Shown piece after piece: positions 14,654 to 23,088 of a DNA stretch of 44,303 nt. Each line of letters opens with the position of its first letter. Position 1 is the first letter of the stretch. The position numbers and the translations under genes were made by a program. Origin of the DNA: Bacilli bacterium (GTDB lineage Bacteria > Bacillota_I > Bacilli_A > ML615J-28 > CAG-313); contig JAGBDV010000004.1 in the NCBI GenBank assembly GCA_017937305.1, forward strand, positions 1-44,303, read 5' to 3'. The notes under the pieces are model-generated. The model had not been told where the DNA came from and made no database searches. It was given only the letters and a program-made list of their open reading frames with translations.

Positions 14654-15439
14654 ATGAATAGCGTAAATAAAACACTATACATTCCTTTATACGGTAAGTC
14701 TTATGTGAGCAAAAAGGGATTGTTTCTAGACGATAAAAAAGCTGAAGAAATATGGGCAGCAGAAGGGTTTAAACTTAGAGGAAAATCTAAATCCAAATGG
14801 CTTGCTTATTATATGGGTATTCGCTCTTGTGTGTTTGATGAATGGGTTAATCAATTAATGATGGATTTACAAGATGCTGTAGTTATACATATTGGTTGTG
14901 GAATGGATAGTCGTGTTATAAGAGTTGGATCTGATAATCATAAGTGGTATGATGTGGATTTTCCAGAGGTTATCACAGAAAGAAGAAAATACTATTCTGA
15001 GTCAAAGAACTATCGAATGATTGAAGGGGATGTTAGAGATTGTACATGGCTTACAGCGATTAAAGAAAACAAATCTGCCATCGTCGTTATGGAAGGTGTG
15101 AGTATGTACTTAACCGTAGATGAAATGCAAAATTTAGCAAATAGTCTTTGCTTTCATTTTGAAAATATTATGCTTTTGGCGGATTGCTACAGTTCTTTTG
15201 CTGCTAAAATATCGAAACATAAAAACCCGATAAACGATGTTGGAGTAACTGATGTTTATGGTATAGATAATCCACAAGCATATCAAAGTGGTAAATTTAC
15301 TTTTGTAAAAGAACACACAATGATACCTCAAAAATACATTGACAAATTAAAAGGATTTGAAAGGTTTATTTTTGCCAAACTATACGCAGGTTCCTTCTCA
15401 AAAAAGCTTTATCGTTTGTTTGAATACGCAAAGAATTAA
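14654..15439 (+). CDS. Class I SAM-dependent methyltransferase, LCM/TcmP-like family
   Basis: 261 residues. The SAM-binding motif I is V-I-H-I-G-C-G-M-D-S-R (about 77-87), followed by an acidic strand end W-Y-D-V-D-F-P-E-V-I (about 98-107) and post-motif VMEGVSMYL. These are characteristic of the leucine carboxyl methyltransferase-like family (PF04072), which methylates carboxylates or hydroxyls of proteins and small metabolites. Length is usual. AGGAG at 14643-14647 fixes the start. It is a single-gene unit expressed from copy E, and the last gene of the accessory region. The substrate is unknown; its co-location with a SAM riboswitch 14 kb away is not evidence of linkage. Confidence 0.8.
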   Translation: MNSVNKTLYIPLYGKSYVSKKGLFLDDKKAEEIWAAEGFKLRGKSKSKWLAYYMGIRSCVFDEWVNQLMMDLQDAVVIHIGCGMDSRVIRVGSDNHKWYDVDFPEVITERRKYYSESKNYRMIEGDVRDCTWLTAIKENKSAIVVMEGVSMYLTVDEMQNLANSLCFHFENIMLLADCYSSFAAKISKHKNPINDVGVTDVYGIDNPQAYQSGKFTFVKEHTMIPQKYIDKLKGFERFIFAKLYAGSFSKKLYRLFEYAKN

Positions 15440-15616
15440 AAACCTAATTTTATATTATAGAGTCATATAAAGTATCAATTGTTATGTAACGAAATAGTAG
15501 GTATAACTGGGTTTTGTCTAATCTTTTACTTATAAAACAGTAGACACTTATAGTTATAGAGTATTGAAAGTTAGTTTGTTGTATAATTATTATTGATGAT
15601 AAAAAAAATGAAAAAC

Positions 15617-15631
15617 TTGTAATCGTTTTCA
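15617..15631 (+). promoter_or_regulatory. cre-like (CcpA/LacI-family) operator upstream of xpt
   Basis: TTGTAATCGTTTTCA fits the consensus WTGNAANCGNWNNCW at every fixed position and lies about 13 bases upstream of the putative -35. The rest of 15440-15692 is AT-rich and empty except for this and the promoter. A LacI-family regulator could act here in addition to the riboswitch. Confidence 0.45.
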
Positions 15632-15643
15632 AGATTATATTAT

Positions 15644-15671
15644 TTGTATTATAAAAATAATATGATATTAT
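15644..15671 (+). promoter_or_regulatory. Promoter of the guanine-riboswitch operon
   Basis: TTGTAT (15644-15649), a 16-base spacer and TATTAT (15666-15671), with TGA giving an extended -10. Transcription would begin near 15678, a few bases ahead of the aptamer. Confidence 0.5.
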
Positions 15672-15692
15672 ATATGTGTAAAGTAAATATAT

Positions 15693-15756
15693 CCAATATA
15701 TACCTTCATTAAATGGCGAAGGAGTCTCTACCGTATTGCCTAAATACGACTATTGG
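15693..15756 (+). promoter_or_regulatory. Guanine-sensing purine riboswitch aptamer
   Basis: A three-way junction can be traced: P1 CCAATA/TATTGG, P2 CCTTC/GAAGG, P3 CGTAT/ATACG. The junction J2/3 reads GTCTCTACC, one change (U48 to C) from the usual GTTTCTACC, at the flipped-out base. The loop-loop elements ATGGC (L2) and GCCTAAA (L3) are present. The specificity base in GACTAT is C, as in guanine rather than adenine aptamers. It sits directly upstream of xpt, the classical position. Confidence 0.93.
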
Positions 15757-15803
15757 AAAAAACTATAATATGTGCATTTTTATGTGCAAATTTTCGTTTT
15801 TTT

Positions 15804-15836
15804 CGGTAGTTTTACAACTATCGATTTTTTATTTTT
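15804..15836 (+). terminator. Guanine riboswitch terminator with competing antiterminator
   Basis: CGGTAGTT (15804-15811) pairs with AACTATCG (15816-15823) around TTAC, followed by a T-rich run. The 5' arm CGGTAGT can instead pair over seven positions with ACTATTG of the aptamer P1 3' strand (15749-15755). Guanine binding locks P1 and frees the terminator; without ligand the antiterminator forms. Confidence 0.9.
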
Positions 15837-15847
15837 GTGAGGAAATT

Positions 15848-16414
15848 ATGAAAGAACTTGAACAAAGAATTCTAAAAGATGGTGAGTTTCTAGGAAATGA
15901 TATTTTAAAAGTTTCTAGTTTTCTTAATCAACAAGTTGATACTGATCTTTTAGTAAAAATGGCAAAAGAAGTTAAAAGATTATTTCCAGAAGAAGTAACT
16001 AAAGTATTAACTATTGAAGCTTCTGGTCTACCTTTTGCGTGCATGGTTGCTTTTGAATTTGGAGTTCCATTTGTTTTTGCAAAAAAATCAAAAACATCTA
16101 ATGTTTCAGGTGAACTTGCAACTGCTTTAGTTCATTCATTTACTCATAACAAAGATAATTTAATTAGTGTTCCTTGTCAATACATTAAGAAGACTGATAA
16201 AGTATTAATTATTGATGACTTCTTAGCAAATGGTGAAGCGTTAAGAGGTTTAATTAGTATTGTTGAACAATGTAATGCGAGTGTTGTTGGATGTTGTGTT
16301 CAAATTGAAAAAGAATACCAAAATGGTGGTAATGCTTTACGAAACAAGGGTTACAAAGTCATCGCTTTAGCTAGTATTAAAGAGATGGCTGGTAATATAA
16401 TACAATTTAACTAA
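15848..16414 (+). CDS. xpt: Xanthine phosphoribosyltransferase
   Basis: 188 residues, close to the ~194 usual for the family. It converts xanthine (and guanine) plus PRPP to XMP/GMP in purine salvage. The PRPP-binding signature VLIIDDFLANGEAL is near residues 119-132; an EASGLPFACMVAFEFGVPFVFAKK segment matches the family's conserved base-binding region. The correct ATG follows GAGG at 15839-15842, after the riboswitch terminator; an in-frame upstream extension into the aptamer is not real. First gene of the guanine regulon; 14 bases separate it from the lipoprotein gene. Confidence 0.95.
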   Translation: MKELEQRILKDGEFLGNDILKVSSFLNQQVDTDLLVKMAKEVKRLFPEEVTKVLTIEASGLPFACMVAFEFGVPFVFAKKSKTSNVSGELATALVHSFTHNKDNLISVPCQYIKKTDKVLIIDDFLANGEALRGLISIVEQCNASVVGCCVQIEKEYQNGGNALRNKGYKVIALASIKEMAGNIIQFN

Positions 16415-16428
16415 CAAATGGAGGAAAT

Positions 16429-17625
16429 ATGAAAAAGTTATTTAAAGTATTAGTATTAGTTTTATTAGCTGTTTGTACAGTAAATTTAACAGCTTGTGAT
16501 GGAAATGGAAAAGATGATTCATTTAAAATTGGTTTAATTTGTTTACATGATGAAAGTTCTACATATGATAAGAACTTTATTGATTCTATGTATCGTGCTT
16601 TAGACGAACTTGGTTTAGAAAAAAGTCAATTAGAACTTGTTACAGGTATTGGTGAAGATGAAACTTGTTATCAAAAAGCATCTGAACTTGCTCAAACTTG
16701 TGATATCGTATTTGCTGACTCTTTTGGTCATGAAGACTTTATGATTCAAGCTGCTAAAGAAAATGAAGAAGTATGGTTCTGCCATTCAACAGGAACAAAA
16801 GCCCATACTAAGAACTTAGATAATTATTTCAATGCCTTCGCTTCTATATATGAAGGTAGATATTTAGCAGGTATTGCTGCTGGTATGAAACTTAATGAAA
16901 TGATCGAAAATGGTGAAATTACAGAAGCTGAAGCTGTTATGGGTTATGTTGGTGCATTCCCTTATGCAGAAGTTGTTTCTGGTTATACATCATTCTATTT
17001 AGGTGCAAAGAGTGTTTGCCCATCAGTTACAATGAAAGTTAGATATACTTCAAGTTGGTATGATTATGATAAAGAAAAAGCAGCAGCTGAAGCATTAGTT
17101 AATAGTGATAATTGTGTATTAATTAGTCAACATGCTGACTCTTATGGTGCTCCTGAAGCTTGTGAAAGCTTAGGTGTTCCTAACGTTGCATATAATGGAT
17201 CTACAGCTTCTAAATGTCCTGAAACATATTTAGTTGCAAGTAAAATTGACTGGACTCCATATTATGTTGAAATGATCCAAGCTAAAATGGATGGTGAAGA
17301 AGTATCTGCAAAAGATTACACAGGATCACTTAACACAGGTTCTGTTAAATTAGATACACTTGGTAAAAATGTTGCTGAAGGCACTCAAGAAGCATTAGAT
17401 GCTGCAATTGCTGGTTTAAAGAATGGAACAATTCATGTATTTGATACTAACAACTTTACAGTTAATGGTGAAAAACTAACAAGCTATTTAGCTGACGTTG
17501 ATGATTTTGGTGATTTTGCACCTGAAACTGAAGTAATTAAAGATGGATATTTCCATGAATCAGAATATCGCTCTGCTCCATACTTTGATTTAAGAATTGA
17601 TGGAATTACAGAAATTAATAAATAG
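16429..17625 (+). CDS. BMP-family purine/nucleoside-binding lipoprotein
   Basis: 398 residues; lipobox LTAC (Cys23). The mature protein opens with FKIGLICLHDES and continues with FADSFGHEDF, HSTGTKAHT and GRYLAGIAAGMK, the layout of the BMP/Med periplasmic-binding fold that captures nucleosides or purine bases for ABC import. It differs from the PnrA-like lipoprotein at 38974, so the two importers probably have different ligands. Placement behind a guanine riboswitch and xpt suggests a purine base or nucleoside convertible to guanine. AGGAGG-like TGGAGG precedes the start. A terminator-like hairpin follows, which would keep the binding protein in excess over the transporter. Confidence 0.88.
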   Translation: MKKLFKVLVLVLLAVCTVNLTACDGNGKDDSFKIGLICLHDESSTYDKNFIDSMYRALDELGLEKSQLELVTGIGEDETCYQKASELAQTCDIVFADSFGHEDFMIQAAKENEEVWFCHSTGTKAHTKNLDNYFNAFASIYEGRYLAGIAAGMKLNEMIENGEITEAEAVMGYVGAFPYAEVVSGYTSFYLGAKSVCPSVTMKVRYTSSWYDYDKEKAAAEALVNSDNCVLISQHADSYGAPEACESLGVPNVAYNGSTASKCPETYLVASKIDWTPYYVEMIQAKMDGEEVSAKDYTGSLNTGSVKLDTLGKNVAEGTQEALDAAIAGLKNGTIHVFDTNNFTVNGEKLTSYLADVDDFGDFAPETEVIKDGYFHESEYRSAPYFDLRIDGITEINK

Positions 17626-17635
17626 ATAAAGTAAT

Positions 17636-17669
17636 AAAGGCAGAATTTTGTTCTGCCTTTATATTTTTT
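17636..17669 (+). terminator. Partial (attenuating) terminator after the binding-protein gene
   Basis: A perfect 10-bp stem AAAGGCAGAA/TTCTGCCTTT (17636-17645/17651-17660) with TTTTG loop and ATATTTTTT after it. Since the cognate transporter genes follow without a visible strong promoter, it probably lets some transcription through and protects the upstream message. Confidence 0.75.
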
Positions 17670-17695
17670 AAAATTAAATTTCATAGGAGTAAATT

Positions 17696-19276
17696 ATGGA
17701 AAATAAAGAAATTAAATTAGAGTTAAGGAACATAAGTAAACACTTTGGGGGTGTTTATGCAAATAAGAATGTTAATTTAAATTTATACAAAGGTGAAATT
17801 CTTTCAATCCTTGGAGAAAATGGTTCAGGTAAAACTACTTTAATGAATGTATTATCTGGTATTTATACTCCTGATGAGGGTGAAATTTACATTAATTCTA
17901 AACTTGCACATATCCATTCTCCAAAAGATGCTTTTGAATATGGAATTGGAATGGTTCATCAGCATTTTAAACTTGTTGATACATTTACTGCAATTGAAAA
18001 TATTATTCTTGGTTTAAAGGAAAAATCAAGCCTTAAGGAAGCTTTGGATAAAGCATCTACTATTGCATTAAAATATGGGTTTAAAATTGACTTGAAAAAG
18101 AAAATTCATAATATGTCTGTTTCAGAAAAACAAACAGTTGAAATTATTAAAGTATTATATAGAGAAGTAGATATTCTTGTACTTGATGAACCTACTGCTG
18201 TATTAACTCCTCAAGAAATTGAAAAACTATTTAACATTATTCGTAAAATGCGTGAGGATAATAAATCTATTATTATTATTACTCATAAATTAAATGAAGT
18301 AATGAGTATTTCTGACCGTGTTTCAATACTTAGAAAAGGTGAATATATTGGTACTTTAACTACCAAAGATACTAATGAAAGAGAACTTACTAATTATATG
18401 GTAGGTAATAAAGTTGATTTAAAACTTGAAAGACTTAAACTTGCTGCAACAAAACCAACACTTGAAATTAGAAATTTAAATGTTTTAAAAGATGATGGTA
18501 CACAAGCTATTAAAGATTTAAATTTCTTCTTAAGAGGTGGACAAATCTTAGGTGTTGCAGGAATTGCAGGATGCGGACAAAAAGAACTTTGTGAAGCAAT
18601 TGTAGGGCTTAGAAAATATAAAGGGGATATTACACATTTTGGTGAATCTATTGTAGGCTATACCCCTGAACGAATTAAAGAAATTGGAATTCGTATGAGT
18701 TTTATACCTGAAGACAGATTAGGATTAGGTCTTGCTCCAAATTTATCAATTGTTGATAATCTATTATTGAAAAGTTATAAACAATCTAAAGGTATTTTTG
18801 TTGATCGTAAAAGTGCAAGACAAGAAGCTTTAGAAATTATGGAACGTTATAATGTATCTGCAGAATCAATTGATGCTCCTGTAAAAAACTTAAGTGGTGG
18901 GAACATTCAAAAGATTTTACTTGGACGTGAAATTGGAACAGATCCAAATGTTATAATTACAGCATATCCTGTTAGAGGTCTTGATATTAATTCATCATAT
19001 ATGATTTATGATATTTTAAATGAAGAAAAAGCTAAAAACACAGCTATTTTATTTATTGGTGAAGATCTAGATGTTCTACTTACTTTCTGTGATAAAATAA
19101 TGGTTTTATGTGAAGGACGTAACATGGGGATTGTCCATACAAAAGAAACAACAAAAGAAGAAATTGGGTTGATGATGACAGGAGCTAAAAATTTACTTGA
19201 AATGTATCCTGAAAAACACTATGGATTTGCAAGTGATTCATTAATCGATAATAATAAAGAGGAGGTGCATGAATAA
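17696..19276 (+). CDS. Nucleoside/purine ABC transporter ATP-binding protein (NupO/YufO-like)
   Basis: 526 residues with two ABC domains in one chain, as in sugar and nucleoside importers. Domain 1 has Walker A GENGSGKT (about 42-49) and Walker B ILVLDEPTAVLTPQ, but its signature reads MSVSEKQ instead of LSGGQ. Domain 2 has a non-canonical Walker A (GIAGCGQKEL, lacking GKS/T), a normal LSGGN signature and a TAYPVRGLD Walker B with the catalytic Glu position altered. Paired degenerate sites like this are usual in the family. AGGAG precedes the start. It overlaps the permease gene by one base (TAATG). Confidence 0.93.
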   Translation: MENKEIKLELRNISKHFGGVYANKNVNLNLYKGEILSILGENGSGKTTLMNVLSGIYTPDEGEIYINSKLAHIHSPKDAFEYGIGMVHQHFKLVDTFTAIENIILGLKEKSSLKEALDKASTIALKYGFKIDLKKKIHNMSVSEKQTVEIIKVLYREVDILVLDEPTAVLTPQEIEKLFNIIRKMREDNKSIIIITHKLNEVMSISDRVSILRKGEYIGTLTTKDTNERELTNYMVGNKVDLKLERLKLAATKPTLEIRNLNVLKDDGTQAIKDLNFFLRGGQILGVAGIAGCGQKELCEAIVGLRKYKGDITHFGESIVGYTPERIKEIGIRMSFIPEDRLGLGLAPNLSIVDNLLLKSYKQSKGIFVDRKSARQEALEIMERYNVSAESIDAPVKNLSGGNIQKILLGREIGTDPNVIITAYPVRGLDINSSYMIYDILNEEKAKNTAILFIGEDLDVLLTFCDKIMVLCEGRNMGIVHTKETTKEEIGLMMTGAKNLLEMYPEKHYGFASDSLIDNNKEEVHE

Positions 19277-20454
19277 TGGTTGAAGATAAAAAAGTAAGCA
19301 TGCCTTTATTTTCTGTAGTAAAAAGAGATAATTTACCTAGACTTAAAGCAATCATTATTCGTATTGCAACATTCATTTTAACTTTCTTTTTAGCAATGTT
19401 AATTTGTTTCTTTGTTATTAAAGAAAATTACTTTGAAATTATTGGAACGCTATTTAAAGGAGCAACTGTTGTATCTAAAGGTAAAATATTACCTTGGCGT
19501 TTATTTATGGATACTGCATTGTTACTTGCTTTTGCTATTGCAATTGTTGCACCATTTAAAATGAAATATTGGAATATGGGTGCGAATGGGCAAGTATTAG
19601 TTGGTGCTTTAGCTGCGATTGTTGTAATGTTTTATATGGAAGATTTCGCTGTTAAAAGTTCTTTTAATAACGTATTAGTTATTTTATTAATGCTAGCTGT
19701 AAGTATTATTGCAAGTGTTATTTGGGCAGTTATCCCAGCCTTATTTAAAGTATTTTTTAATACTAATGAAACGTTATTTACTTTAATGATGAACTATGTT
19801 GCATCGGCACTTGTTGGATATGTAAATTATCAACTTGCTCAAGGTAAAAAAGAATCTCCTGGTATTATTAATTCTGATTCAGAAGCAGGATGGCTTCCTG
19901 TTGTATTAGATAAATATTTCTTACCGATATTAATTATTATAATCATTACTGTTATTATATATTTTTATATTAAGAAAACTAAACAAGGCTATGAAGTAGC
20001 AGTTGTAGGTGATAGTATTAATACAGCTAAATATGTTGGAATGAATACTAAAAAAATTATTATTAGAACATTAGTTGTTTCAGGGATAATTTGTGGTATT
20101 ATTGGATTCATTTATTCTTCAGCGATTAACCATTCAATTGACCCTAATACTTGTGGATCATTAGGTTTTACGGCTGTATTAGTTGCATGGTTATCTAACT
20201 TTTCTCCAATTATTATTGCTGGTATTTCATTTGTTCTTTCTTTCTTAACACTTGGTACATCAAAAGTATCTTCAACATATCGTTTAGGTAACAATGATTT
20301 ATCTAATGTAATTATTGGTCTAATTTTCTTTGCAATATTAGTTTGTGAGTTCTTTATTAGATTTAAACTTAAGTTTAATGAAGAAAATAATATATATAAA
20401 GCAATTAAAAAAATATTCAAAAAGAATAGAAAGGATGGTGTTGAAGAATGTTAG
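19276..20454 (+). CDS. Nucleoside/purine ABC transporter permease (YufP-like)
   Basis: 392 residues, about 9-10 membrane spans, branched-chain/ribose-type permease family (BPD_transp_2). Typical motifs: MKYWNMGANGQVLVGALAA and NTNETLFTLMMNYVA, plus the cytoplasmic coupling segment GYEVAVVGDSINTAKYVGMNTKK. It forms the channel with the next gene's product. The start lies inside the stop of the ATPase gene; GGAGG at 19260-19264 lies just upstream. Confidence 0.92.
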   Translation: MVEDKKVSMPLFSVVKRDNLPRLKAIIIRIATFILTFFLAMLICFFVIKENYFEIIGTLFKGATVVSKGKILPWRLFMDTALLLAFAIAIVAPFKMKYWNMGANGQVLVGALAAIVVMFYMEDFAVKSSFNNVLVILLMLAVSIIASVIWAVIPALFKVFFNTNETLFTLMMNYVASALVGYVNYQLAQGKKESPGIINSDSEAGWLPVVLDKYFLPILIIIIITVIIYFYIKKTKQGYEVAVVGDSINTAKYVGMNTKKIIIRTLVVSGIICGIIGFIYSSAINHSIDPNTCGSLGFTAVLVAWLSNFSPIIIAGISFVLSFLTLGTSKVSSTYRLGNNDLSNVIIGLIFFAILVCEFFIRFKLKFNEENNIYKAIKKIFKKNRKDGVEEC

Positions 20455-21413
20455 TACCGTTTTTAAAAGAAACTATTTCAATGGCTATTACTTATCTATT
20501 CGGTTCGACAGGGGAAACTGTAATCGAAAAAGGTGGTAACTTAAATTTAGGAATCCCTGGTATTATGTGTCTTGGTGCACTTGGTGGTGTATTAGGAGTA
20601 AACACCTATATTACAATCTTTTCTGTTGAAAATATTATGGGTTGGCTTTTAATTTTATTTGCTATTTTTGGTTCATTTATATTTGCTGCACTTGGTGGTT
20701 TGATTTATGCAGTATTAACTGTTTCTCTTCAATCTAATCAAAATGTAACTGGTCTTGCACTTACAACATTTGGTGTTGGTTTAATGAAGTTTATTGGTTC
20801 TAATATTAATCAAGATAATTTAACAACTGCAAGTAGAAGTATTAGTAAATTATTTAATCAAAGTTTTTATGAAAAATTAGGTTGGTTTGGGGAAATATTC
20901 TTATCTCATGGTATATTAGTGTATTTAGCAATTATTATTGCAATCTTAACTACTATATTTTTAAGTAAAACTAGAAAAGGATTATTTTTAAGAAGCATAG
21001 GTGAATCTCCACAAACAGCTGATGCTCAAGGATTAAATGTTTCGCTATATAAGTATCTTGCAATATTAATTGGTTCTGGTATTGCAGGACTTGGTGGATT
21101 ATATTATGTTATGGATAGAAGTGGTGGAACTACTTTTGTTGAAGCTTCTATTGAAGCGTTTGGTTGGATGGCTGTAGCATTAGTAATTTTCTCAATGTGG
21201 AAACCTGGAATTGGAATTATTGGTTCACTTTTATTTGGTGGATTATATATCTTACCATCATTCTTAAGTATTTCAAATGTTCAAATAAAATTATTTGATA
21301 TGTTACCATATGTTGTAACAATATTAGTATTAATTATTACATCAGTAATAAATAGCAAAAATTCACAACCACCAGCATCACTTGGTGTAAATTATTATCG
21401 TGAGGAAAGGTAA
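20448..21413 (+). CDS. Nucleoside/purine ABC transporter permease (YufQ-like)
   Basis: 321 residues, about 8-9 spans, second permease subunit. It begins with VIEKGGNLNLGIPGIMCLGALGG, the family opening (GxxNLGxxGxM), and has the coupling segment GLFLRSIGESPQTADAQGLNVSLYK. It overlaps the first permease gene by seven bases, indicating coupled translation, and overlaps the ribosome site of guaA at its end. Confidence 0.92.
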   Translation: MLVPFLKETISMAITYLFGSTGETVIEKGGNLNLGIPGIMCLGALGGVLGVNTYITIFSVENIMGWLLILFAIFGSFIFAALGGLIYAVLTVSLQSNQNVTGLALTTFGVGLMKFIGSNINQDNLTTASRSISKLFNQSFYEKLGWFGEIFLSHGILVYLAIIIAILTTIFLSKTRKGLFLRSIGESPQTADAQGLNVSLYKYLAILIGSGIAGLGGLYYVMDRSGGTTFVEASIEAFGWMAVALVIFSMWKPGIGIIGSLLFGGLYILPSFLSISNVQIKLFDMLPYVVTILVLIITSVINSKNSQPPASLGVNYYREER

Positions 21414-21417
21414 AAAT

Positions 21418-22395
21418 ATGAAAGATTTAAGAGATCCAAATTTTAAAAGAATTACAACTTTAGAACTTGCTAATGAGTTCATTGATAATTCTATAAAAGA
21501 ATTAAAAGAAAAAATTAAAGACGATCAAGTTATTTTAGCATTATCTGGTGGGGTTGATTCTAATGTTGTTGCTGCCCTTCTTAATAAAGCAATAGGTAAG
21601 AATTTAATTTGTATTCATGTTAATCATGGTTTACTTAGAAAAAACGAAAGTGAAGATGTTATTAAAACATTTAAAGAAAAGATGAATTTAAATCTAATTT
21701 ATTTAGATGTTGAAGACTACTTCTTAGATAAACTAAAAGGTGTAAGTGATCCAGAGACTAAAAGAAAAATTATCGGACATGAATTTATTAATTGCTTTGT
21801 AGCTGAAGCAAAAAAACTAAATGGGATAAAATATCTTGCACAAGGAACTATTTATCCTGACATTACTGAAAGTAAAGGAATTAAAGCTCATCATAATGTT
21901 GGAGGACTACCAAGTCATTTAAATTTTGAATTAATTGAACCTGTAAGATTACTTTATAAAGATGAAGTAAGAATGATTGGTAAAGCATTAGGACTTCCTG
22001 ATGAATTAGTATATCGTCAACCTTTCCCTGGACCTGGTCTTGCAGTAAGATGCCCTGGAGAAATTACAAAAGAACGATTAAATTTAGTAAGAGAAACAGA
22101 CTATATCTTACGTGATGAGTTTAATAAATGTGGGCTTAGCAAAAAAGTATGGCAATATTTCACTATTGTTCCAGATTATAAAACTGTTGGTGTTAAGGAC
22201 GATAAAAGAACTTATCTTAATTTTGTTGTAATAAGAGCTGTTAATTCAGTCGATGCAACAACTGCTACAGTAGAAGAAATTCCTTATGATGTTTTATTTA
22301 AAATTAGAGATCGTATGTTAAGTGAAGTTGAAGGGATTAATAGAGTATTAGTTGATATTACCCCTAAACCTACTGGAACAATTGAATGGGAATAA
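21418..22395 (+). CDS. guaA: GMP synthase, ATP-pyrophosphatase subunit without amidotransferase domain
   Basis: 325 residues corresponding to only the C-terminal two domains of bacterial GuaA (~510 residues). The PP-loop LALSGGVDS is at about 40-48; HVNHGLLRKNE, AQGTIYPD, RQPFPGPGLAVR and the C-terminal PTGTIEWE are all intact. The ~190-residue class I glutamine amidotransferase domain that normally precedes it is missing, and no candidate for it lies in the window. It adenylates XMP and aminates it to GMP, using ammonia directly or from a separate subunit as in archaea. The ATG is chosen over a GTG 18 bases upstream because AGGAAAGG sits at ideal distance. Last gene of the guanine operon. 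Confidence 0.92.
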   Translation: MKDLRDPNFKRITTLELANEFIDNSIKELKEKIKDDQVILALSGGVDSNVVAALLNKAIGKNLICIHVNHGLLRKNESEDVIKTFKEKMNLNLIYLDVEDYFLDKLKGVSDPETKRKIIGHEFINCFVAEAKKLNGIKYLAQGTIYPDITESKGIKAHHNVGGLPSHLNFELIEPVRLLYKDEVRMIGKALGLPDELVYRQPFPGPGLAVRCPGEITKERLNLVRETDYILRDEFNKCGLSKKVWQYFTIVPDYKTVGVKDDKRTYLNFVVIRAVNSVDATTATVEEIPYDVLFKIRDRMLSEVEGINRVLVDITPKPTGTIEWE

Positions 22396-22408
22396 AATAA
22401 TGAAATCT

Positions 22409-22444
22409 AATAGGTAACTAAATTAGTTACCTATTATTTTTTTA
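22409..22444 (+). terminator. Terminator of the guanine operon
   Basis: A perfect 12-bp stem AATAGGTAACTA/TAGTTACCTATT (22409-22420/22424-22435) followed by a T-run. Downstream, TATAAT at 22489-22494 is a plausible -10 for the next gene. Confidence 0.9.
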
Positions 22445-22530
22445 AAATAGATATATATAAAAATGTAGAAAAATTATTTATGATAGTGTATAATATTAAA
22501 AATAAATTATTTTAAAAAAGGGATGAAATT

Positions 22531-23070
22531 ATGAAATTAGTGCTAATAATAGGAACAGGTGCTGTAGGTAAAATGACAGTTGGTCAAGAGTTAATGAAGA
22601 TAACAAATCTAAAGTTATTTCACAATCATATGATGATAGAACCAGTAATTGAAATATTTGGTTACTTCAAAGGTGACACAATTCTTAAGTTAAGAGAAGT
22701 TGTGTTTAATGATTTTGTAGAAAGTAATAACGAAGGTATGATCCATACTTTGATGTGGGCTTTTGATATGAAGTCAGATTGGGCATATGTGGAATCATTA
22801 TGTATGAAATTTGATGAAGTATATTGTGTGGAATTAATAGCTTCACAAGAGGTTCGTTTAGAAAGAAATAAGACTATAAATAGATTAAATCATAAGGCAT
22901 CTAAACGAGATTTAGAAGTATCAGAAAAACGATTATTAAATGAAGAAAATAATCATCGTTTAGTAAGTTATGAAGGTGAAGTTCCTTTTAAAAATTATTT
23001 AAGAATTAATAATGAAAGAATTCCTGCAAATGAAGTTGCAGAAATGATTAAACAAAAATTTAATCTTTAA
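22531..23070 (+). CDS. Small P-loop NTPase / kinase-like protein
   Basis: 179 residues, one domain. The P-loop G-T-G-A-V-G-K-M-T (about 8-16) opens the chain, followed by a pattern of LFHNHMMIEPV and an arginine-rich lid (about 109-142: SQEVRLERNKT, KASKRDLEVSEKRL), which resemble small-molecule kinases of the shikimate/chloramphenicol phosphotransferase type. The substrate cannot be assigned. AAGGGATG precedes the start. It is 18 bases ahead of the SGNH hydrolase gene, so they are probably cotranscribed. Confidence 0.75.
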   Translation: MKLVLIIGTGAVGKMTVGQELMKITNLKLFHNHMMIEPVIEIFGYFKGDTILKLREVVFNDFVESNNEGMIHTLMWAFDMKSDWAYVESLCMKFDEVYCVELIASQEVRLERNKTINRLNHKASKRDLEVSEKRLLNEENNHRLVSYEGEVPFKNYLRINNERIPANEVAEMIKQKFNL

Positions 23071-23088
23071 AATGGAGAAAGAAAACAT

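Noticed and set aside
15713..15847. N-terminal extension of xpt beginning inside the riboswitch
   Set aside because: The extra ~45 residues translate the aptamer and terminator, have no ribosome site, and are not part of the family; the ATG at 15848 has GAGG.
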